Shown here in pieces: positions 58,635-64,000 of a DNA stretch of 64,000 nt (its first letter is position 1; every line of letters starts with the position of its first letter). A program made the translations under genes and the position numbers. This DNA is from Metabacillus sediminilitoris (GTDB lineage Bacteria > Bacillota > Bacilli > Bacillales > Bacillaceae): contig NZ_CP046266.1 of NCBI RefSeq assembly GCF_009720625.1, positions 3,233,501 through 3,297,500 of the forward strand, in the 5' to 3' direction. The notes beneath the pieces are model-generated. The model was given only the letters and a program-made list of their open reading frames with translations. It was not told where the DNA came from and searched no databases.

Positions 58635-59204
58635 GTGACAGAGGATAAATATATAGAACTAATAAAAAAACAATATGGCAACGTAGACAATGCAAATTCA
58701 GAATTATTTCATTTATGGTATGAAAATACCTTTTTACATTTTGAATGGTGGCTAGGTATTTTGTTAACGGTATTGCCCTGGTTAATATGGATAAAGGTTA
58801 GGCCAAGAGAGAGCACTGATCGGCTATTGTATGTAGGGTTTATTGTCATCATCATTACTTGCTGGCTTGATTTTTTGGGCATTTCACTAGGACTGTGGTT
58901 TTATATTCATAAAGTGATCCCAACAATTCCATCTTTTATTCCGTTTGATTTAACCATTTTACCAGTCACTGTGTTGTTGCTTCTTCAATATAAACAACAT
59001 ATTTCACCATATATCAAAGCTATTTTTTTTGCCTTTGTCAGTTCATTTATTGGAGAGCCCATTTTTAAATGGATCGATTTTTATGAAGAAATTCATTGGA
59101 GTTCATTTTACTCGTTACCATTTTATTTTGTTATTTATTTAATTGCGCATTATGTAAGTAGTCGGAGTCGATTTTCTCCTCTTCCTTCTGAAAATAAACA
59201 GTAA
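58635..59204 (+). CDS. CBO0543-type membrane protein
   Basis: 189 residues from GTG 58635, behind AGGTGA. Five to six membrane helices. It has the pattern seen in the CBO0543 family: FEWWLGILLTVLPWLIWIKVRPRES, DFLGISLGLWFY, then SFIGEPIFKWIDFYEEIHWSSFYSLPFYF. The function of these Firmicutes proteins is unknown. A weak hairpin (59212-59244) lies downstream. Confidence 0.75.
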   Translation: MTEDKYIELIKKQYGNVDNANSELFHLWYENTFLHFEWWLGILLTVLPWLIWIKVRPRESTDRLLYVGFIVIIITCWLDFLGISLGLWFYIHKVIPTIPSFIPFDLTILPVTVLLLLQYKQHISPYIKAIFFAFVSSFIGEPIFKWIDFYEEIHWSSFYSLPFYFVIYLIAHYVSSRSRFSPLPSENKQ

Positions 59205-59257
59205 AGCAAATAACGCTTGGGTTACCTTTAAAACACCAAGCGTTAGAACATTTATAT

Positions 59258-60397
59258 TTACTCCTTCTCATTTGTTTCGTAAACAAGCCACTCTGTACCG
59301 TTTATTTGATCGGAAACATCAATTATCTTTTTCTTCACACGGTCAGCCTCTGAACCTGTTAATAATGTAGGTTGGTAATTATTCCGTTCTGTCACCGAAG
59401 AAATAGAAAATGGAATAATATTCATTTCTTTTTGTGATGTTAGCTCACCGTTTTTTAATTGAAAGGTTTGTTGAAAAACAAATGTATCCTTATCACCTGG
59501 GTTTCGATTTCCGCCAAACATGAAGTTTCCTAAGCTATATACAATAAATTTCCCCTTGTATTCTTCAATTCCTTGCACAACATGTGGATGGTGTCCAAGG
59601 ATGAGATCTGCTCCTTGTTCAATCGTATATCGAGCAAATGATTTCTGGACATCATTTGGTACATACTGCTTTTCTGCTCCCCAATGAAAATGGACAAGGA
59701 TCATTTGTGCCCCTTGATTGCGTAGAGAGGTAATATCCTTCACAATCTTGTTTCGTATTTCAGCTGTATCCTCCCAGCCCTCATAACCTAGAGCACCTAT
59801 TTTAATTCCTTTTACCGTCGTTACATATTGATGATCATAGCCAAAATAACCAATGCTCTGTTTCTGTAAAGCAGCAATTGTATCTTCATATCCCTGCTCT
59901 AAATAGTCGTAAATATGATTGTTTGCTAGATTTACTGCCTCAATCCCGCCAAGCTCTAATATATTTGCATAGGAAGGATCTCCTTTAAATGTGAATTTTT
60001 TGACGGCTTTTTCAGTAGCATTCGTCAACGTCGTTTCCAGGTTAACGGTTGTAAAATCATCTTCTTTAAAAATATTGTCTAGTCCCTCAACAAAATAAGG
60101 AAGCCCTTTTTCCGATGCTTCATTGACAAAAGAATCATGATAGTCAAAGTTTTCATCTGTTCCAAGGGTAAAATCTCCAGCTGCGCTGATTTTTATCGTT
60201 GTTTCAGTTGGCTTTTCCTCTTTCTCTTGTGCGGCTTCTTTTTTCCCTTCATGTCCTGCAACCTCTGTCGCAATTTTTTCAGAATCAAAAATGCGATATA
60301 AAGCGGTTCCAATCAGCATGATAAAAAGGAAAAAAAGCAAGCGGCGGACAGACTTTTTTAACCGACGTCTTTTTCTGTTTCGTTCCTGCCTCATCAT
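59258..60397 (-). CDS. CapA family protein (poly-gamma-glutamate-capsule type metallophosphatase fold)
   Basis: 379 residues from ATG 60397, behind AAGGGG. A basic N-terminus and one membrane helix (about 22-40) place the rest outside. CapA-domain motifs: ISAAGDFTLGTDENF, NLETTLTNATEKAV, EAVNLANNHIYDYLEQGYEDTI, ILVHFHWGAEKQYVPN and GADLILGHHPHVVQGIEEY. The asparagine-asparagine-histidine and the GHHPH histidines are the likely metal ligands. Single gene with no capsule genes nearby, so the role is unclear. 60398-60704 has no gene. Confidence 0.88.
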   Translation of the reverse strand: MMRQERNRKRRRLKKSVRRLLFFLFIMLIGTALYRIFDSEKIATEVAGHEGKKEAAQEKEEKPTETTIKISAAGDFTLGTDENFDYHDSFVNEASEKGLPYFVEGLDNIFKEDDFTTVNLETTLTNATEKAVKKFTFKGDPSYANILELGGIEAVNLANNHIYDYLEQGYEDTIAALQKQSIGYFGYDHQYVTTVKGIKIGALGYEGWEDTAEIRNKIVKDITSLRNQGAQMILVHFHWGAEKQYVPNDVQKSFARYTIEQGADLILGHHPHVVQGIEEYKGKFIVYSLGNFMFGGNRNPGDKDTFVFQQTFQLKNGELTSQKEMNIIPFSISSVTERNNYQPTLLTGSEADRVKKKIIDVSDQINGTEWLVYETNEKE

Positions 60398-60704
60398 TCT
60401 ATTCCCCTTCAACCCATTTTCTAAATGAAATGATAGATTTCATATTAATATAACGGATTTTAGGATGATTTTGTTACATAATTTGTGAAAAATACAGGAC
60501 ATTTGATGTATATTTATTATGCACTCATTTTCATGACGTTTGGATTTTTCACTGTCAAACCTGATTTTAGAAAACATATATGTATATAAAAGAAAGGTTA
60601 GGTCTAATTATTATTTTTTGAGACTTTTTTATATACCAATCACATGGTCTGCAATAGACCAATACGTTTATTAAAACCATCTAGCGGAAAAGGATTGCAC
60701 AATA

Positions 60705-61353
60705 ATGAAAAAAAGCAAGGAAAAAATATATGATCTTCCCGTAATAAGTATTTCTAACGTTAATCAGATCGGAAAGATAAAAGGATTGATTATTAATCCC
60801 GAAAACTTTCAGTTGATTTTTTAACAATGGAACAGGATGATTGACAAGTTAGTGTAAAAGCCATTCCTTATCCAAAAATTGTTGGGATTGGGGAATCAGC
60901 TGTGATGATTGAACAAAATAACTCTATCATCGATTTACATGAAATTCCTTTTATCAATCAATTGTTAAATAAGCAAATTCATCTCATTGGATCAATAGTT
61001 CTAACAAGAAAAGGAGATCTATCAGGCGAAATTTCCGATAATTTTTTCAATGAAGATAATGGTCAGTTAGATAGTCTCCTCATCCATTCTGGTACAAATG
61101 AACTATTTCTACCCATTGAGAATGTGATTTCTTTTGATAAAGAACGTGTCATAGTCAATGATGCGCTGCTCACACAGAAGAAGGAAGAACTACGAGAGAA
61201 TCCCATAAAACTGGGAGGCGGCCCACTAACTCAGGCGGAGAAAAAGGCTTATTATATAAAAAAGGGACGATTCTAACAGATAAAAATATTTCTTCGCTAA
61301 GTAAGGAAGGCGCTAAAGTATTTGTTGAAATCTCAATGGATTTAAAAGAATAA
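60705..61353 (+). pseudogene. PRC-barrel domain protein, disrupted by two frameshifts and a stop codon
   Basis: Read through all lesions it is a normal PRC-barrel (YrrD-like) protein. ATG 60705 opens MKKSKEKIYDLPVISISNVN, with IGKIKGLIINPENFQL after it. A T run is one base short at about 60817-60822, giving TAA at 60822. In the corrected frame an in-frame TGA at 60842-60844 stands where a tryptophan is expected (EQDD-stop-QVSV). The middle (60902-61276) is open, and an A run near 61258-61263 is again one base short, so the true tail KGTILTDKNISSLSKEGAKV is out of frame and stops at 61353. No product of full length is possible. Confidence 0.82.
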
Positions 61354-61362
61354 GGATCATGG

Positions 61363-61392
61363 AAGGACGATTCACCTAACTGGATCGTCCTT
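61363..61392 (+). terminator. Terminator after the PRC-barrel remnant
   Basis: Nine-bp perfect stem AAGGACGAT/ATCGTCCTT followed by a run of seven T. Confidence 0.88.
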
Positions 61393-61575
61393 TTTTTGCC
61401 TGCTGCTTCCCTCTCACAATCATATCGATACTTGTACCCTTTCCCCTGGTTAAAACAAGTAATAAGTCCCACGTGTATAATTGGAAAAACCATCTATTTT
61501 TATCATTACGGTACTATTTTTCCATGTTATAGTAAAAATGATATGTTTATCCGGTTCATAAGGAGTGAAGTCGAG

Positions 61576-63000
61576 ATGAAGACTTTAGACGTTGCATCAT
61601 TGCAGTCAGGTATAGATGAAATGCTTGATAAATTAACCATTTATGATGAACAAATAAAGCAAATTCAAGAAATGGTTAAAGGGATTATTTCCCTCGAGGA
61701 TTCGTTAAAAGGTAATGGCGGGCAATCGATCCGAGCTTTTTATCAAGATTGTCATGATTCATTTTTGTCATTTTATAAAACGGTTATTGAAAATTATAAG
61801 AGCCTATTACATACGATGAAAGCGGAACTGCAATCATTGGAACCTGCTGACAATGGTTATATACGTGATAATTTTTTACAACACGATCTTCTCAGCAGTT
61901 TGCAAAATGCAAAGAATATGACAATAAATTTATCAAATGAGACAAATAACCTGATGGATTCTGTACAAGATATCGTTGCCTTACCACTCTTAAAAAATGA
62001 TGATTTTCTCCATCGAATCTATCAAGTCAATTTAAGTATTGATCAAACAGTCGAAAAATTACATACCTTTGATCAAAGCCAATCAACGGCATTGAATCCA
62101 GTAGAACAAGATATCCAAAAGATGAACCTATATATTCAGCATATTCAACAAGCCTTTCAAGCGAAGGACCTTTCAATTGAAACATACAACCCAGAAGGAA
62201 CAATCGACACAAGCATCATGACGAACACATCTCTATTGGCCAATCATCCACGAGTTGAAGCAAATGGTGTTGAGACGACACATCTCTTTCAAGGCATGAA
62301 TGCTGAATGGGATCCCACACAAACATTAGGTTTTAATTTTAATGATTGGAAAGAAAAGCCGATCAATGCCTTCGCAAGTTTGGGTGGACTTGTCGCAACC
62401 GCATATGAGTCATCAAAAGATGTAAGGCTTGCAGGCCAAGGCTTTGGGGTAAGCAGAACAACGAGAGTAACCGCCCAAGGGAAGGAAAAAGTTGTCTTAA
62501 AGGTTACCCGCCCTGATTTAGTAGGTCTACGAAAAAAGACGTATTCTGGTCCTAACGCAACAAACTTATCAAGATTATATAAATATGTTGATCCAGCAAC
62601 AAAGGTAAAGGATTCATTTAAGTGGGCAAGTAATAAATTAGGGTATATCGGTGTAGGTGTAACAGTTGCTGGAGATATTGTCCACGGTGTACAAAACAAC
62701 CAAAAAGCAAGCGAAATTGCTGGAAATGTAACCGGTGATGTTGTCGTTGCCGGTGCTTCCATTGCAGCCTCTGCCGCTGCCGGAGCAAAAGTAGGTGCAC
62801 TAGTCGGAACTGTTGGCGGTCCAGTTGGCGTAATAGCCGGAACAGCTGTTGGTGCAGTAGCTGGAATTGCCGTTTCTACCCTGCTAAGTGATTTTAAATT
62901 TATGGATGTCGACAATGATGGCAAATCTGATTCTGTCGGCGACGCAATCAAAAAAGGAACGACAGCTTTAATAGATAAAGTTGGTTCTTGGTTTGATTGA
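61576..63000 (+). CDS. LXG-domain type VII secretion effector with glycine-zipper C-terminus
   Basis: 474 residues from ATG 61576, behind AGGAG. The N-terminus (MKTLDVASLQSGIDEMLDKL, predicted coiled coil to about residue 220) is an LXG domain, which targets proteins to the type VII (Yuk/Ess) secretion system. No nuclease motif is seen at the C-terminus. Instead residues about 392-437 form a glycine-alanine-rich hydrophobic segment (GAKVGALVGTVGGPVGVIAG), and the tail has an EF-hand-like loop DVDNDGKSD (residues 444-452). This resembles membrane-depolarising LXG toxins such as Staphylococcus TspA. The next gene encodes a membrane protein that is probably its immunity factor. Not in an operon with ESX chaperone genes within view. 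Confidence 0.82.
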   Translation: MKTLDVASLQSGIDEMLDKLTIYDEQIKQIQEMVKGIISLEDSLKGNGGQSIRAFYQDCHDSFLSFYKTVIENYKSLLHTMKAELQSLEPADNGYIRDNFLQHDLLSSLQNAKNMTINLSNETNNLMDSVQDIVALPLLKNDDFLHRIYQVNLSIDQTVEKLHTFDQSQSTALNPVEQDIQKMNLYIQHIQQAFQAKDLSIETYNPEGTIDTSIMTNTSLLANHPRVEANGVETTHLFQGMNAEWDPTQTLGFNFNDWKEKPINAFASLGGLVATAYESSKDVRLAGQGFGVSRTTRVTAQGKEKVVLKVTRPDLVGLRKKTYSGPNATNLSRLYKYVDPATKVKDSFKWASNKLGYIGVGVTVAGDIVHGVQNNQKASEIAGNVTGDVVVAGASIAASAAAGAKVGALVGTVGGPVGVIAGTAVGAVAGIAVSTLLSDFKFMDVDNDGKSDSVGDAIKKGTTALIDKVGSWFD

Positions 63001-63048
63001 TAAAGTTGGTTCTTGGTTTGATTGATAAAGTTGGTTCTTGGTTTGATT
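62974..63048 (+). repeat. Three perfect 25-bp tandem repeats at the LXG stop codon
   Basis: Identical units at 62974-62998, 62999-63023 and 63024-63048 plus seven bases of a fourth. The first unit encodes the C-terminal DKVGSWFD and leads into the stop; the others are non-coding. Twenty-five is not divisible by three, but because the stop comes at the first junction, copy number does not change the protein. Confidence 0.92.
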
Positions 63049-63161
63049 GATAAAGCAAGACTTATCAGGCTATTACGAGCAGTTACCCTTCCTCGAGTTA
63101 TCAAAGTCTTGAAATGAAGGCTTAACTGCCCGTTATTCTGCTATAAAATGAGGTGGACATA

Positions 63162-63863
63162 TTGAAAAAACAGCTAGATGAAATACATTTATCATACTTT
63201 AAATTACAGAGACCAAAAGAAAACAGAGGGAATATCCTTGTCTTCTTTCTCATTTTCTTAGACTTGTTAGGTCTTTTGCCATTAGTAAGCGTACCCTTTT
63301 CCTATCCATTTTTTCTTGCAGCGATCATTCCAGCAGTGATCCTCCATCTCTGGGCGATCATTTATATCATCGCACCGTATCGTTTTGAACATTCCTATTA
63401 TTTATTTTTTGGTGTATACGGAATCGTCAATACGTACGTCTTTTTCCTTACAACCCAAAAATTGCTCTATGCCAATATTCGAGTCGAAGGAAGCATGTCC
63501 TTTATAATTGGATTCCTGATCTTTGTTGGGTTAATTATCACCATGAATATCATCAATGTAAAAGCCTTGCATTCTGGTACATATGCTGCGCTGCAAAAGA
63601 AAGGAAATACAATGAATATATCAAAAGCCATGTCTGCTGCTGGTATTGGGTATGTTCTCTCCCAAATCATCCTGACATTTGTTTTTAGCGAAGAGCTGAA
63701 AATATTGATATTCACATGTTTGTTAGCAATCATTTCCATTTTAACAGCTTATTTTTCAATTTTTATTCACCGTTATTTTTATATGAATAAGCATAAAGAC
63801 AAACTCAAGCAAGTCTATCCTGAGTTCGGATTACCGAAAAAAAGCCGCAGAATGTCTGCCTAG
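63162..63863 (+). CDS. Polytopic membrane protein, probable immunity protein of the LXG toxin
   Basis: 233 residues from TTG 63162, behind GAGGTGG; the GTG at 63153 overlaps the site. Six predicted helices (around residues 25-47, 49-72, 78-100, 115-137, 157-177 and 182-205) and a basic C-terminus (KKSRRMSA). No enzyme motif. It starts 160 bp after the LXG effector on the same strand; multi-pass membrane immunity proteins (for example TsaI) protect against membrane-depolarising LXG toxins. Assignment by context and topology. Confidence 0.6.
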   Translation: MKKQLDEIHLSYFKLQRPKENRGNILVFFLIFLDLLGLLPLVSVPFSYPFFLAAIIPAVILHLWAIIYIIAPYRFEHSYYLFFGVYGIVNTYVFFLTTQKLLYANIRVEGSMSFIIGFLIFVGLIITMNIINVKALHSGTYAALQKKGNTMNISKAMSAAGIGYVLSQIILTFVFSEELKILIFTCLLAIISILTAYFSIFIHRYFYMNKHKDKLKQVYPEFGLPKKSRRMSA

Positions 63864-63896
63864 AAAAGCAATCAATCTTCATGAGGAGGAATAACG

Positions 63897-64000
63897 TTGA
63901 CATATCAATTATCAAACAAAGATATCTATATACTAATGAACATGTTAGGTGCAAAAACGTTAATTGGCTTATCATATCCCTTTTCAGGTCAAGATCCTCG
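63897..64000 (+). CDS. Start of an unidentified gene, cut off by the window edge
   Basis: TTG 63897 follows the strong GAGGAGGA site at 63883-63890. Thirty-four codons are visible, beginning MTYQLSNKDIYILMNMLGAK, with no signal peptide. The close spacing after the putative immunity gene (34 bp) and shared strand suggest one operon. No family is recognised from this fragment. Confidence 0.7.
   Translation, partial: MTYQLSNKDIYILMNMLGAKTLIGLSYPFSGQDP

Noticed and set aside
62289..63104. A 271-codon minus-strand frame opposite the LXG gene
   Set aside because: Its low-complexity Ala/Pro/Thr composition is the mirror of the glycine-zipper codons; no start signals.

Overview
The window is a low-GC chromosome segment from a spore-forming Gram-positive bacterium, most likely a Bacillaceae member of the Bacillus/Metabacillus/Cytobacillus type. 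The evidence is a gerA-type germinant receptor operon, melREDCA-like and rocF-like genes with Bacillus architecture, CcpA (cre) and Fur boxes of the Bacillus type, many TTG/GTG starts behind strong AGGAGG-type ribosome binding sites, and a Bacillus-like rRNA operon. Most genes read leftward (minus strand).

Layout. 0-1.4 kb: partial kinase-like gene and a VOC protein. 1.4-5.6 kb: a three-gene sugar-sensing cassette (membrane-anchored sugar-binding protein, YesM-type histidine kinase, YesN-type AraC response regulator). 5.9-12.5 kb: a beta-L-arabinofuranosidase (GH127) regulon with LacI regulator, two ABC permeases and a binding lipoprotein. Four related operators, a cre site and a good promoter tie it together. 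12.6-13.6 kb: C-terminal half of an IucA/IucC siderophore synthetase behind a perfect Fur box. 13.8-21.6 kb: arginase, then redox genes (LLM oxidoreductase with a divergent HxlR regulator, 6-phosphogluconolactonase, WrbA-type, FMN reductase, flavin reductase, VOC). 21.8-26.6 kb: germinant receptor A-C-B plus a small D-type gene on the opposite strand. 26.8-30.3 kb: two-subunit Fe-S L-serine dehydratase with an orphan PTS EIIC and a YheO-type regulator with a consensus cre site. 30.6-38 kb: MFS transporter and an alpha-galactoside operon (melR-melE-melD-melC-melA order). 38.3-43.9 kb: adenine deaminase followed by visibly broken genes (ribokinase, ABC exporter, PadR regulator, 5'-truncated cupin). 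45.2-50.75 kb: complete leftward 16S-23S-5S operon with tandem promoters and no spacer tRNA. 51-52.5 kb: broken LysE gene, a type I toxin-antitoxin module and a 25-residue amphipathic peptide gene. 52.7-61.4 kb: pirin, MFS, a TetR-controlled membrane pair, DUF4097, CapA and a broken PRC-barrel gene. 61.6-64 kb: an LXG-domain (type VII secretion) effector with a glycine-zipper C-terminus and a polytopic membrane protein that is probably its immunity partner.

The catabolic clusters are built alike: a LacI-type repressor, a lipoprotein binding protein, two permeases lacking their own ATPase (a shared MsmX-type ATPase is presumed) and a glycosidase, with CcpA sites on top. The competition and stress genes (LXG pair, type I toxin, small peptide) lie in the rightmost 13 kb. 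At least seven genes are truncated or carry frameshifts or stop codons. Nonsense codons and a roughly 0.4-kb deletion suggest real decay, though several one-base losses fall in homopolymers and could be sequencing errors. All assignments come from reading the sequence; no database search was run.
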